In this document: piece after piece, positions 1 to 10,666 of the stretch
Layout: each line of letters begins with the position of its first letter
Numbering within the stretch: the stretch's first letter is position 1
Source: Adiantum capillus-veneris
Taxonomy: Eukaryota; Streptophyta; Polypodiopsida; Polypodiales; Pteridaceae
Direction: 5' to 3'
Length of the DNA: 64,000 nt
Assembly (NCBI GenBank): GCA_014529385.2
Contig: CM043942.1
Coordinates: 35,011,469 to 35,075,468, forward strand
Notes under the pieces: generated by a model
The model's database searches: none
What the model saw: the letters and a program-made list of their open reading frames with translations, nothing else
Told to the model about the DNA's origin: nothing
Translations under genes and position numbers: made by a program

Positions 1-2238
1 GGAGAAGGTGGGAAGTCGAAAAACAACTTCTTTTAGCACAAGAGAAAGCACATGCATGTGGCAAGTTTTGGCAAAATCTAAAAGGCAAGCGCGTTGAGAG
101 CTTTGGTGACTTGACTCTTGAGGATATGTATATACATTGTAAGAACCTCTATGAGCAACCCAATGTTGATAAGATGGAGGGTTGTAGCTCCCTTCCATTT
201 ATGTCTCCCTTCTTTACCATTGAAGATGTATGCCGCGCGCTTGAGAAACTTGCTACTCGCAAGGCAGGTGACCTTCAAGGTGTCAAGGCTGAAATGATTA
301 AATGGACAAGCAAGAAAACACGATATTGGATATGCGATATGTTTAACCTTGCACTTCAGTATGGCATGCCTCATGATTGGAGTACAAATTGGATCAAACC
401 TTTGCACAAAGGAGGAGATGTAAACAATGTGAACAACTATCGCACTATAATGGTTGGTTCTTTGATGGCAAAGTTATTTGGATGTATCATGGAGATGAAG
501 ATAAGTGAATGGGCTGAAAAGAATGGCAAACGTGCGCTTGGCCAAGCAGGTTTTCGAAAGCATCATAGCACTATTGATCACCTTGTCACTCTTCGAGTTC
601 TTATGGAAGCGTCTCGATTGAAAGGAAAAAAGTTGTATTGTTGTTTTGTGGATTTCAAGAAAGCTTTTGACATGGTACCACGAGGAAATCTTTGGAGACG
701 AATGCAAAGCCTTCAAGTGCCGAGAGAATTTATGCATGCAGTCTTTCGCATCTACCAAAAAGTGATATGTCGATTACGTATGGGAGATGGAATTTCAGAA
801 TTTTTTGCAAGCACTATTGGTGTCAAACAAGGATGCCCACTTTCCCCAACCCTCTTTGGGCTACTCATTGATGAATTGGAATACATGGTTCTTGATTTTA
901 TGCAGCAAGAAGGCATAGAAGAGGTTAAGATTGGAAATGCGGTGATCATGCTTTTGCTTTATGCCGATGATGTAGTGCTCTTGGCACATACCTTAGAAGA
1001 TGCACAAAAGCTTATGAGTGTCTTGGAACGCTTTTGCCTACATAGCGGGCTGATCGTGAATGGATCCAAAACCAAGGTTATGCTTGTAAAGACCCTCAAT
1101 GACGAAAATCCATGCATTGTATACAACAATGAGAAACTTGAAGTGGTAGATCACTTCAAGTACCTTGGCCTTGAGGTTCCATCCAATCATAAATGGAAGG
1201 ATTGTGCAATGCGTCGCTTGGAAGCCGGAAAGAGGGCTTATTATGCATTTGAGAACATGTGCAATGTAGGAGAGATCAAGTGTTGGGCTCTCAAAAAGTA
1301 CCTCTTTGACACATTGGTGACACCGGTGCTTCTTTATGGAGTGGAGGTGTGGGGTGGAAGCATCGGGAAGTCTACTTGGAAAGAGTTTGAGAATGTCCAA
1401 AAGCGTTTTCTCACCAACTTTCTCCAAGTCAAGACACAAACACCCTACATGCTCTTACTTCTTGAGTCCGGATCGCTTCCCATTGAGGTCTTGGGCATGG
1501 AAAGGGTTGTGGAGTACATGCGTAAGACACAACGTAGCCCTTTGCATCGACTTCCTAGAATCGCATATGAAGCAAGTCAAAAGGTTCAAAAGACATGCAA
1601 GAGCAAAATACTAAGTTCGGGGTGGATGCTTGATATCAAGAAATGGTTTGGAAGATGGGATGCATGTCACTTGGTCAAGGATGCGTCGATCGACTCCCAA
1701 GTTAATGAGGCTTTCTTACAACGCCAATGTATCATGGCTTGGGAGAAATCCGGAGGTTCTCGCTTCAGCCATTACACCACACACGTTGCCCCAAACTACA
1801 AATCTCTCTTCTTCTCGGAACGAGGTAACCGAACCCATTCCTACATCCTTGAGCCCATCCCGTTGAGTGCAATCCGCACCATTGCCTCCATTCGTCTTAG
1901 CTCCCATTCTCTACGCTGCGAGACAGGACGTTGGGGCACTGGCGAAGAGTGTCATCGACTTTGCACCTTATGCCCTCGTCAAGTGCGAGAGAGTGAGTAC
2001 CACACACTACTTGAGTGCTCAGCTTTTGACCACATTAGGTCCTCTTTTCCCCATATATTCAGCCATGACCTCTCCCTACATACCTTCCTCTCCCAACCAC
2101 GATGTGGACTCTCTATTGCGACGCTCATTTCAGCCATTTTTGAGCATCGAGAGTCACTTATGAACTCCACTCACACCACGTGACATGTTCATTTGGTCCC
2201 ATAGGTCATATTTGACCTCCCAGGACGATAATAGAACT
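1..2238 (+). mobile_element. LINE copy 1, 3' part (5' end outside window)
   Basis: This is the 3' part of a non-LTR retrotransposon running off the left edge. From base 1 onward it matches 4071-6306 almost base for base, with a 2-base length difference, so it is a second copy of the LINE at 2482-6306 in the same orientation. The shared sequence ends at AGAACT, after which both copies enter a pyrimidine microsatellite rather than poly(A). The short 3' UTR after the ORF2 stop is about 55 bases. Confidence 0.93.
3..2183 (+). CDS. LINE ORF2, reverse transcriptase and C-terminal zinc motif (partial, open)
   Basis: The frame is open from the window edge to TGA at 2181-2183, so the start lies outside; no ATG here is the true start. 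The product is the reverse transcriptase part of LINE ORF2, which copies the element RNA at a nicked target. Visible motifs are the palm aspartate in KAFDMVPR (about 655-680), QGCPLSPTLFGLL (about 829-865) and the catalytic YADD (960-971). Near the C-terminus a CX2CX9HX4C motif (about 1950-2020) is the zinc-knuckle-like element usual in plant L1 ORF2. No stop or frameshift is seen over 727 codons, so this copy could still encode active enzyme if the missing endonuclease is intact. The APE endonuclease expected upstream is visible in the sister copy at 2873. Confidence 0.92.
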   Translation, partial: RRWEVEKQLLLAQEKAHACGKFWQNLKGKRVESFGDLTLEDMYIHCKNLYEQPNVDKMEGCSSLPFMSPFFTIEDVCRALEKLATRKAGDLQGVKAEMIKWTSKKTRYWICDMFNLALQYGMPHDWSTNWIKPLHKGGDVNNVNNYRTIMVGSLMAKLFGCIMEMKISEWAEKNGKRALGQAGFRKHHSTIDHLVTLRVLMEASRLKGKKLYCCFVDFKKAFDMVPRGNLWRRMQSLQVPREFMHAVFRIYQKVICRLRMGDGISEFFASTIGVKQGCPLSPTLFGLLIDELEYMVLDFMQQEGIEEVKIGNAVIMLLLYADDVVLLAHTLEDAQKLMSVLERFCLHSGLIVNGSKTKVMLVKTLNDENPCIVYNNEKLEVVDHFKYLGLEVPSNHKWKDCAMRRLEAGKRAYYAFENMCNVGEIKCWALKKYLFDTLVTPVLLYGVEVWGGSIGKSTWKEFENVQKRFLTNFLQVKTQTPYMLLLLESGSLPIEVLGMERVVEYMRKTQRSPLHRLPRIAYEASQKVQKTCKSKILSSGWMLDIKKWFGRWDACHLVKDASIDSQVNEAFLQRQCIMAWEKSGGSRFSHYTTHVAPNYKSLFFSERGNRTHSYILEPIPLSAIRTIASIRLSSHSLRCETGRWGTGEECHRLCTLCPRQVRESEYHTLLECSAFDHIRSSFPHIFSHDLSLHTFLSQPRCGLSIATLISAIFEHRESLMNSTHTT

Positions 2239-2266
2239 ATCTATCTATCTATCTATCTATCCCTAT

Positions 2267-2298
<32 letters not shown>

Positions 2299-2402
2299 CC
2301 CCCTATCCCCTCTCTTTCTCTCTTTCTCTCATTCTCTCTTTATCTATCTCTCTCTCTCTCCATTTATCTCCCTCTCATTAATTCTCTCCCTCTTTCTCTC
2401 AT

Positions 2403-2456
<54 letters not shown>

Positions 2457-2481
2457 TTCTCTCTCTCTCTCTCTCTCTCTC
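2239..2481 (+). repeat. (CTAT)n, C tract and (CT)n microsatellite between the two LINE copies
   Basis: About 240 bases of almost pure pyrimidine follow LINE copy 1: a CTAT run, a C tract and then CT with interruptions (TTT, AT). It ends exactly where the truncated ORF1 of copy 2 begins. Long serine-leucine reading frames here are translation of the repeat and not genes. Confidence 0.97.
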
Positions 2482-2482
2482 A

Positions 2483-2866
2483 AAGAACATCGTCATTCGT
2501 GGAATCAAGGAGGAAAGCATGGAAACACCCCAATCTCTTGCAGTTGCTATTGAAGAGTTTTTTGCTACACACTTTGGCATGTCAGGAATCATGGCTTATG
2601 GTGCACATCGAGTTGGAAAACAAGGAGTCCCTCGCTTGGGAGAAAGACCTATTTTATGTACCATGGCTGATGAGGTAAAGAGAAAGATCATCCTTGACAA
2701 TGGTTGGATCTACCTCAAAGGAACAGGTTGTAATGTATATGAGGATCGCACTCTTATGCAACAAAATGTACGTCGCAAAGCATATGAGGAAAGAAGCAAG
2801 AAGGTTAAGGTATCACCTCAAGAAGAAAAGCCACTTAAGGAGGATGCAAGTCCACCCAACAAATAG
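2483..2866 (+). pseudogene. LINE ORF1 C-terminal fragment (RNA-binding chaperone)
   Basis: The frame enters from the CT repeat and reads KNIVIRGI, the first strand of the RRM-like domain of L1-type ORF1 proteins, then continues to TAG at 2864-2866. The end is lysine-rich (KKVKVSPQEEKPLK), as expected for an RNA-binding C-terminal domain. ORF1 proteins coat the element RNA and act as nucleic-acid chaperones. The coiled coil and N-terminus are missing, so the fragment is 5'-truncated. The ATG at 2519 lies inside the RRM and is unlikely to be a real start. ORF2 begins 6 bases after the stop. Confidence 0.75.
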
Positions 2867-2872
2867 GGACAC

Positions 2873-5800
2873 ATGATCTATGAGACCAACTCACGCTTGC
2901 GAATAAGCTTTTGGAATTGTAACGGGTATCCATGGAATGCGGGAATTGGCATTGATGAGCTTACCAATGACTCCGATGTGATACTTCTTGTCGAAACATG
3001 GGAGCATGATGCACAAAGAATTCTTGGATTTGACAAATACGATGTGCATTCTTTGATGTGGGCCAAAAATGTAAAGCAACGAAGAGGCCAAGGAGGCGTA
3101 GCATGTATGACCAAAAAGGGTTTGAAAGATGTTTCCATTGTCAAAGAAGATAAGTATAAACGCTACTTATGGCTGAAAATCAGCCCACCAAATGGTCAAG
3201 TCATGTTTGTGGCCAGTTGCTACATTCCTCACTATGACTCCAACTTTTATGCTTGCCTTAATATGGATAGAGATCAGCCCTTTGTTGAACTAGAGGAAGA
3301 CATTGCTCATTACAAGAATCAAGGTGAAGTCATTGTTTTTGGAGACATGAATGCTCGCACAAATATGTTACAACACGACACACAACAAGTAGACATGCCG
3401 CATGTCTCAAGAAGAATGGATGACTCATACATGTATAATCGAAGTTCTAATGATGCAAAAGAAGTGGATCACTATGGAAAGTCACTTCTACATATGTGCA
3501 ATAGTACCGGAATGCTCATTGCAAATGGTGTATCTCTATGGCAAGGCACCAATGACTTTACATGTAGAAAGCACAACGGTGCTAGCGTGATTGACTATAT
3601 GTTGTTCTCAGAAGCCACTCTAGAATGCATTCAAAGCTTTACACTTGGTGAATGGAATCCGGAATTGGATCATAGGATGTTATGTATTGACCTCAAGTGT
3701 GGTAAACGGCCCGAGCATGTAGCCTCCAATCATGATGTGAATCATTTGTACCTACGTCTAGACTTCAAACGAGCACTTATATATGCTGATATGGTGGACC
3801 AAATGTTAAGCATGATAGAGCATCAAGAGAGCCCAACATTAGAATGCAAGTGGAAAGTTTTCAAAGAAGTAATTTTCTCTTGTGCGAAGGAATGCTTTTT
3901 GGTGAAACACATGCCTTGCAAAAGGTCTAAGAAGGGTAGCACCAAGAAGAAATGGTTTGACATGGAATGTAGTCAAGCCCGAAAACACTTGCTAAGATTG
4001 GATGCAATCAAAGACAAGGAAATTTACTTGGAATGTTCACACACATACAAAGCACTTGTTCAAAAGAAGAGGAGAAGGTGGGAAGTCGAAAAACAACTTC
4101 TTTTAGCACAAGAGAAAGCACATGCATGTGGCAAGTTTTGGCAAAATCTAAAAGGCAAGCGCGTTGAGAGCTTTGGTGACTTGACTCTTGAGGATATGTA
4201 TATGCATTGTAAGAACCTCTACGAGCAACGCAATGTTGATAAGATGGAGTGTTGTAGCTCCCTTCCGTTTATGTCTCCCTTCTTTACCATTGAAGATGTA
4301 TGCCGCGTGCTTGAGAAACTTGCTACTCGCAAGGCAGGTGACCTTCAAGGTGTCAAGGCTGAAATGATTAAATGGACAAGAAAGAAAACACGATATTGGA
4401 TATGCGATATGTTACCTTGCACTTCAGTATGGAATGCCTCATGATTGGAGTGCAAATTGGATCAAACCTTTGCACAAAGGAGGAGATGTAAACAATGTGA
4501 ACAGCTATCGCACTATAATGGTTGGTTCTTTAATGGCAAAGTTATTTGGATGTATCATGGAGATGAAGATAAGTGAATGGGCTGAAAAGAATGGCAAACG
4601 TGCACTTGGCCAAGCAGGTTTTCGAAAGCATCATAGCACTATTGATCACCTTGTCACTCTTCGAGTTCTTATGGAAGCGTCTCGATTGAAAGGAAAAAAG
4701 TTGTATTGTTGCTTTGTGGATTTCAAGAAAGCTTTTGACATGGTACCGCGAGGAAATCTTTGGAGACGTATGCAAAGCCTTCAAGTGCCGAGAGAATTTA
4801 TGCATGCAATCTTTCACATCTACCAAAAAGTGATATGTCGATTACGTATGGGAGATGGAATTTCAGAATTTTTTGCAAGCACTATTGGTGTCAAACAAGG
4901 ATGCCCACTTTCCCCAACCCTCTTTGGGCTACTCATTGATGAATTGGAATGCATGGTTCTTGACTTTATGCAGCAAGAAGGCATAGAAGAGGTAAAGATT
5001 GGAAATGCGGTGATCATGCTTTTGCTTTATGCCGATGATGTAGTGCTCTTGGCACATACCTTAGAAGATGCACAAAAGCTTATGAGTGTCTTGGAACGCT
5101 TTTGCCTACATAGCGGGCTGATCGTGAATGGATCCAAAACCAAGGTTATGCTTGTAAAGACCCTCAATGATGAAAATCCATGCATTGTATATAACAATGA
5201 GAAACTTGAAGTGGTAGATCACTTCAAGTACCTTGGTCTTGAGGTTCCATCCAATCATAAATGGAAGGATTGTGCAATGCGTCGCTTGGAAGCCGGAAAG
5301 AGGGACTATTATGCATTTGAGAACATGTGCAATGCAGGAGAGATCAAGTGTTGGGCTCTCAAAAAGTAACTCTTTGACACATTGGTGACACCGGCGCTTC
5401 TTTATGGAGTGGAGGTGTGGGGTGGAAGCATCGGGAAGTCTACTTGGAAAGAGTTTGAGAATGTCCAAAAGCGTTTTCTCATCAACTTTCTCCAAGTCAA
5501 GACACAAACACCCTACATGCTCTTACTTCTTGCGTCCGGATTGCTTCCCATTGAGGTCTTGGGCATGCAAAGGGTTGTGGAGTACATGCGTAAGACACAA
5601 CGTAGCCCTTTGCATCGACTTCCTAGAATCGCATATGAAGCAAGTCAAATGGTTCGAAAGACATGCAAGAGCAAAATACTAAGTTCGGGGTGGATGTTTG
5701 ATATCAAGAAATGGTTTGGAAGATGGGATGCATGTCACTTGGTCAAGGATGCGTTGATCGACTCCCAAGTTAATGAGGCCTTCTTACAATGCCAATGTAT

Positions 5801-6251
5801 CACGGATTGGGAGAAATCCGGAGGTTCTCGCTTCAGCCATTACACCACACACGTTGCCCCAAACTACAAATCTCTCTTCTTCTCGGAACGAGGTAACCGA
5901 ACCCATTCCTACATCCTTGAGCCCATCCCGTTGAGTGCGATCCGCACCATTGCCTCCATTCGTCTTAGCTCCCATTCTCTACGCTGTGAGACAGGACGTT
6001 GGGGCACTGGCGAGGAGTGTCATCGACTTTGCACCTTATGCCCTCGTCAAGTGCGAGAGAGTGAGTACCACACACTACTTGAGTGTTCAGCTTTTGACCA
6101 CATTAGGTCCTCTTTTCTCCATATATTCAGCCATGATCTCTCCCTACATACCTTCCTCTCCCAACCACGATGTGGAGTCTCTATTGCGACGCTCATTTCA
6201 ACCATTTTTGAGCATCGAGAGTCACTTATGAACTCCACTCACACCACGTGA
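2873..6251 (+). pseudogene. LINE ORF2, APE endonuclease plus reverse transcriptase (two lesions)
   Basis: This is ORF2 of the LINE, about 1,125 codons, starting at ATG 2873. The N-terminal 240 residues are an APE-type endonuclease: Asn in SFWNCNG, Glu in VETWEHD, GDMNART and the LDHRM active-site His are visible. The reverse transcriptase follows, with QGCPLSPT and YADD (about 5030), then the CX2CX9HX4C end (about 6020-6090). Compared with copy 1 a 2-base deletion near 4412 shifts the frame, and TAC has become TAA at 5367-5369. Three reading blocks result (2873-4444, 4434-5369, 5382-6251), so this copy cannot make full ORF2. It shows what copy 1 carries beyond the window edge. Confidence 0.93.
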
Positions 6252-6298
6252 CATGTTCATTTGGTCCCATAGGTCATATTTGACCTCCCAGGACGATA

Positions 6299-6306
<8 letters not shown>

Positions 6307-6369
<63 letters not shown>

Positions 6370-6377
6370 CCCCCCCC
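6307..6377 (+). repeat. (CT)n microsatellite with C tract
   Basis: About 60 bases of pure CT dinucleotide followed by an 11-base C run sit directly at the 3' end of LINE copy 2, and the leader of the next LINE starts immediately after. Confidence 0.97.
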
Positions 6378-6378
6378 G

Positions 6379-6450
6379 TAACCTAGCTTCTGTAGCTTCT
6401 ACTGCTTCGTAACTTCTTCTTGCACTGCCGCATGTCCCCCTTGGGCGAGG
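6379..6450 (+). repeat. Leader direct repeat, unit 1 (second unit 6641-6712)
   Basis: A 72-base segment starting TAACCTAGCTTCTG and ending GGGCGAGG is repeated at 6641-6712 with a few substitutions. Each copy is immediately preceded by a CT tract. The spacing is about 262 bases. It resembles tandem promoter monomers in the 5' UTR of some LINEs, but promoter function is inference only. Confidence 0.8.
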
Positions 6451-6640
6451 GCTGCCCTGTGGGGGGCGTTAGCCAATAGCTTCGCCCGCTTCCCCTAATC
6501 CACAGCTACATCAGCTCATCAGCTCCTATTGTGTTTTGCCACCAGTGAAGAGGTCGATGTTAGGGTAGCTAGTCACCTTCCTCGTCACCTGCGAGGCTGC
6601 TATTGTGCACGTACGACCTGTGTTCTCTCTCTCTCTCTCT

Positions 6641-6712
6641 TAACCTAGCTTTTGTAGCTTCTACTGCTTCATAACTTCTTCTTGCACTACCGCATGTCCC
6701 CCCTGGGCAAGG
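6641..6712 (+). repeat. Leader direct repeat, unit 2
   Basis: This is the second copy of the 72-base leader repeat (first at 6379-6450), again directly after a CT tract. Differences are mostly transitions. Confidence 0.8.
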
Positions 6713-6978
6713 ACGGTCACCTGCCCTAGCTTTGTCCATGGCTGCAACGACTGACGCACTCCTAACTCCTTCAGCAAGCCAACTCGTTCGGAGCTCAAGC
6801 TTTCTCAGCAAGCGACCTCGCGATACATTAGTTAGAGTCCGAGTTAATTGAGGTGGCAATCCTCTGGCTTGGATTTACAAAGCGAGGCCATCCCATCATA
6901 ACACAACTTTGGAAACCCTTTGAAGTGTTAATTAAGGCCTACTTTTATAGCTAGGTTATACTGAAGCTAAATCTCATC

Positions 6979-7691
6979 ATGGATACCCCAAAGGTCACTA
7001 CGAGGGGTCGATCTAGTTTCGCAGCCGTTGTAGCAGCACCGAGCAAAAACGACCGGATCGAAGAGCTTCAAAGAGATGTCGTTCAACTTATGGAAGAGAA
7101 TCGCGACCTCAAGGCGCGTCTTAGCAAGCTCGAGGCTGGCCTTGACTCTATGGTCAACCTCGCCGCAGACAAAGTCAAAGAAGTTGAAGCCAAAGTCACC
7201 CAAGCTCATGCTGTAGCCATTGGTAAAGTCCAGACATGTGTGACAACGGAGCTTCAAGAGCAGAAACTTCAAGAAGAGAACTCCCTCAAGGTTCGGATCG
7301 GTGGGCTCCCCTCACCATGGTGCACCACCGATGATACCCTTGAAGAAGCAATTATCAAGATCAACAATATTCTGCAAGCAATCAACATCCAGTCGGAAGC
7401 CATTTCTTGGATCAATGACACCCATAGGCAAGTTCCACTAGAGCATTTCCTTCTTTCAAGGGCAAAGAGGAGCGGGTGCGGCTATTGTGCCAAACCTACC
7501 TACTCAAGGGAAGAAAGGTTTGGATTGCTGAAGAGTTGACCACGAATCAACTCAAGATGAAAAAATACGAGCTCAAAAAGCTCCACGAAGCACGAAAACA
7601 AGGTAAATGGGCAGTATACCGAGGGGGTAAGGCCATCATCCACGAGTTTCAAACTCCCATAGGGGCTCTCCCTTTACCCAATCCCACCTAG
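6979..7691 (+). pseudogene. LINE ORF1 protein with coiled coil, RRM and C-terminal domain (frameshifted)
   Basis: ATG 6979 opens a protein with a leucine-heptad coiled coil (about residues 25-95: EELQRDVVQLMEENRDLKAR and following), which would trimerise ORF1. An RRM-like strand (LKVRIGGLP) follows. A frameshift between about 7420 and 7460 moves the rest into another frame, which reads FKGKEERVRLL, then LKGRKVWIAEELT, KKLHEARKQGKWAVYRGGKA, the typical C-terminal domain of L1 ORF1. The stop is TAG at 7689-7691. The order coiled coil, RRM, C-terminal domain is that of L1-type ORF1 chaperones. The gene is broken, with no ORF2 downstream. Confidence 0.8.
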
Positions 7692-8542
7692 GTTTTGCTT
7701 CTTTTTTTCATCTACCTCATCGGACCCTCAGACCTTAGCTGATATGTATCTGATGCTGAAAAGAAACCATTTCCTAATGAATGAGGTATGTTATGGATTC
7801 TCTATTTTCTCTTTTTTTTTGGGATTTATGCGTGTGTGTGTGTGTGTGTGTGTATGTTTGTTTAGTAGAAAACAAAAGGGAAAGAGGGGGGATGTGCTTT
7901 TGTGTTTACCTCTTTCTTTGTAGCACAGTTGAGCTTCGACTAGGTTGAGCTTCCAAAGATGATGGCGGAATACCCCCTTTGCCAAAACTTGGACGAAATC
8001 CTCTTCGACAAAACTTGGGAAGCTTGGAGAAGGATAGACAGGGGGAAGGGAGAGGGAGGGAGGGGGAGGGGGGGGGGAAGCTTGGGAGCGATGGCGGAGA
8101 GCAAGAACGCAGAGTATGTAGCAAAAAAGCGGTATACTCTGTCTTCTTGCCTATTTTAGGCGCCAGTTATTACCATGGATATTACCACGTCCATTACCGC
8201 GGCTGGTCATTTCAAACGGATACATGCGAATCCGAGGTTGGGAGGGGGGGGGGGGGGGGGGGTACAAACTACCCCCTCTACCCTTAGCTATACATTATTT
8301 AATTTTTTAGCCTTTTGAGTTTTTTTTGAAGATTTTTGATTTTTTATCGATACTTTATTTTGTAGTACTTTTAAATTTTTATAAATTACATTTTAAAAAT
8401 TCTTTTTTAGTTAATAATAATTTTAGCACTCATTGTTATTTATTCCCTTTGACTTTAACTATATATAATTTTTCTAATGGAATTAATTGCTTTTCTAATT
8501 ATTTATTTTTTAGGACACATGACTAAATAAACAACATTTCGC
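7692..8542. other. Non-coding stretch with GT, G-rich and AT-rich tracts
   Basis: No gene is seen. The stretch holds a (GT)n run (7832-7853), a G-rich purine tract (8041-8081), a 19-base G run (8244-8262) and an AT-rich part (8290-8520). Between 8168 and 8206 the motif ATTACC occurs three times at short spacing (TTATTACCATGG, ATTACCACG, ATTACCGCGG). Similar motifs occur in the opposite orientation at 43120-43265. These could be subterminal repeats of the CACTA element, but no CACTA terminus was found here. Confidence 0.5.
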
Positions 8543-9158
8543 GTGTGCAGGACATCGAACTGGGATGATCGTGGTTCCCTTGGAGGCCTTGAGCGCGTTC
8601 ATTGGCTCAAGGAAAAACTACCTTGTCCTTGTGCCAAGTGCAAAAGGGCAATCCCTCGCTTGAGACACATTGCTTTGGAGCATGTGGAGAACGAAGGGCT
8701 TTGGTATCCTCAAAAAAGCGCTCGGAGAGATGATAGCACGACTCACTCGTCGCTTGAGGAGGTGTCCCATTGGTCTGTGTTTGGTGGTGGTGTACCGACG
8801 CGCAAGGCCGAACAGCAGAGGCAAGAGCAACTGGATGATTTGGGTGCACCGCATGGTGATCCTCCCGTTGGCTCTACGTCGACAGCTCCTATGGCGTCTT
8901 CATCGCACTTTGAGACAGAGGATGAGCACATGTTTGACATGTGTGATGAGTTACTAGCTCATGAGCGCGACGTGTGCAAGGAGGATTGTTAGCCCAACAC
9001 TAAACAGGCTATCAAAACAGAGGATATATTGATAACGAGTGTCCGAACACCTCTTTACGACAGTGCACGGTCCTTGGTGCTCCGAGCATTGTTGGAAGTC
9101 CTCAAGTTGGAAGAAAAATTCGGTTGGAGTAATGCAAGTGTCGATGCACTACTTCTGT
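8543..9158 (+). pseudogene. CACTA transposase, N-terminal Transpos_assoc exon
   Basis: The translation shows LPCPCAKCKRA followed by an IALEHVENEGLWYPQ block, the Cys-rich Transpos_assoc domain found at the start of TNP2-type transposases. Downstream the peptide becomes acidic and Gln/Ser-rich. After a TAG at 8990-8992 the sequence resumes with TPLYDSARSLVL and LEEKFGWSNASVDALL, matching the linker before the TNP2 core. The exon ends at a GT at 9159; the next exon begins after TTGTTGTAG at 9240-9248. No start codon was identified with confidence. Confidence 0.75.
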
Positions 9159-9248
9159 AAGTATGGAATGTGGCTTTTATATACTTTCTCTCTCTCTCTC
9201 TCTATGGTGTCGTCTTCTAGGAATTATACTAATACCCATGTTTGTTGT

Positions 9249-10666
9249 AGTTTGATGGACAAAATGTTGCCAAAAGATTACCACATGCCTCCAGATCATC
9301 GATGAGCTAGATCGTATGTCACTGCACTTGGAATGGAGTATGAGCGTATCCATGCGTGCATCAACGATTGCATGCTATACCGCAATGAGCATGCACATGC
9401 TATGTCATGTCCCGTGTACGGGGAGGCACAATACAAGATAGGAGTGAGCGGGGCACACCTACCCCGCAAGGTATTGATATATTTTTCATTAGTTCCTCAC
9501 ATCCACATGTTTAAAAGCAGGTCTACCATGGAGCTTCTCGTGTGGCCCGTGTACCATCACTCAAATGATGGAATGATGCGTGTCCCTGCCGATTCACCCA
9601 CATCGAAACTCAATGGCCAGAGTTTGGGTTGGAGCTTTGACACTTGAAGCTTGGGTTATCAAGTGATGGTGTCAACCCCTTCGGCCCCTAGTCTACTTCA
9701 TGGAGCACTTGGCCTGTGGTGATCGTCAACTACAATATTCCACCATGGAAGACAACCAAGAAGGGCAATATACTTCTTACCTTGCTTGTGCCAGGGAAGT
9801 AAAAAAGTGTCAAATATTGACACTTACCTCGAGCTCCTCATTGAGGAGTTGGAGGAGTTATGGAGAGGCATTCCTGTTGTCGATGTCTGACTTGCAAAGG
9901 GAGGGAGAGAGGCCACTGTGAGGGGAATCCTTATATGGACTATGCACGACTATGTTCGGCTTGGAGAAATTTCTGGTAATCCCCTTTCCTCTATCTCTCT
10001 TTCCCTCTTTCCCTCTCTCCCTTTAGTTCACTCATCTCTCTAACCATATGATATGTATGCAGGGTTGTCCACATCGGGGCACAATGCATGGTGTCGGAGA
10101 GGCCCGATTCCTTGCGCAAGGTAATCTATCCAAACAACCATCATTTCTTACCCCAAGGGCATAACAAGCACAAGGCTCCAACAAATGGGAAGACTCCTTT
10201 AAAGCTCACAATGGCAGATTGGGCAACCATTTGGGAAGAACACCACAACAACAATCCGGCTCCGTGTCCTCCACCAAAAGGTATGTCAAGGTATTCCATA
10301 TTGGAAGGACTTAAAAATACAACACCTCTTGGATCCCGTGCACATGTTCAAGAATGTAGCCCAAACACTATGGGACCACATTATTGGCAAGAAGGACTCT
10401 TTGGGTGCGAGGGAGGATTTGAGGCTTTTAAAACGTCTCCCCGCCTCTGCTACTCCACGATATGCCACAAATGGAAAGATTGTGGTTCCTAAAGCACCAT
10501 GGATGCTAGCCGAAGAATAATTAGACAAGGTGAAGGGTACCATTGCCTCTATTCGCACACCAACATGATACATGAGGTCGCTAAAGGGAGCTTTCACAAA
10601 AGCAAAGAAGGGTGGAAGTGTTCAATTGCATGGCTTGAAGTCCCATGATTGGCACAATATGCTTCA
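9249..10666 (+). pseudogene. CACTA transposase, TNP2 core (decayed, intron-containing)
   Basis: This is the TNP2 core that would cut the element ends. Visible family blocks are LPKDYHMPPDHR, YERIHACINDCMLYRNEH, CPVYGEAQYK, PRKVLIYFSLVPHI, then in shifted frames SDGVNPFGP, WPVVIVNYNIPPW and LTLLVPG. Later come DPVHMFKNVAQTLWDHIIGKK, the counterpart of the usual LDxMHIEKNV block, KAPWMLAEE and LHGLKSHDWHNMLQ. Apparent introns include 9972-10063 and one beginning at 10667. Several in-frame stops (for example TGA after PPDHR) and frameshifts rule out function. Confidence 0.85.

Larger units (their letters stand above)
2482..6306 (+). mobile_element. LINE copy 2, truncated inside ORF1
   Basis: This LINE contains the end of ORF1, a 6-base spacer, then ORF2 with endonuclease, reverse transcriptase and C-terminal zinc motif, and a 3' UTR ending in a CT microsatellite. 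Its 5' end lies inside the ORF1 RNA-binding domain and abuts the tail of copy 1, giving a head-to-tail pair. No target-site duplication could be found because both edges are CT repeat. Its lesions (2-base deletion and nonsense codon) are absent from copy 1. Confidence 0.92.
6379..7700 (+). mobile_element. Third LINE fragment: leader plus ORF1 only
   Basis: The segment holds a leader with two diverged direct repeats and one ORF1-like gene (6979-7691). No endonuclease or reverse transcriptase follows, so the element is 3'-truncated or only ORF1 was kept. ORF1 differs in sequence from that of the LINE at 2482, so this is another family. The edges are inferred: left from the end of the CT/C tract, right from the end of ORF1. 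Confidence 0.6.

Noticed and set aside
2239-2481. Long Ser/Leu and Arg/Glu reading frames on both strands
   Set aside because: They are translations of CT repeat in all frames.
7436-7440. CACTA motif as possible left end of the DNA transposon
   Set aside because: It lies inside LINE ORF1 coding sequence, lacks subterminal repeats beside it and does not mirror the sequence before TAGTG at 43282.
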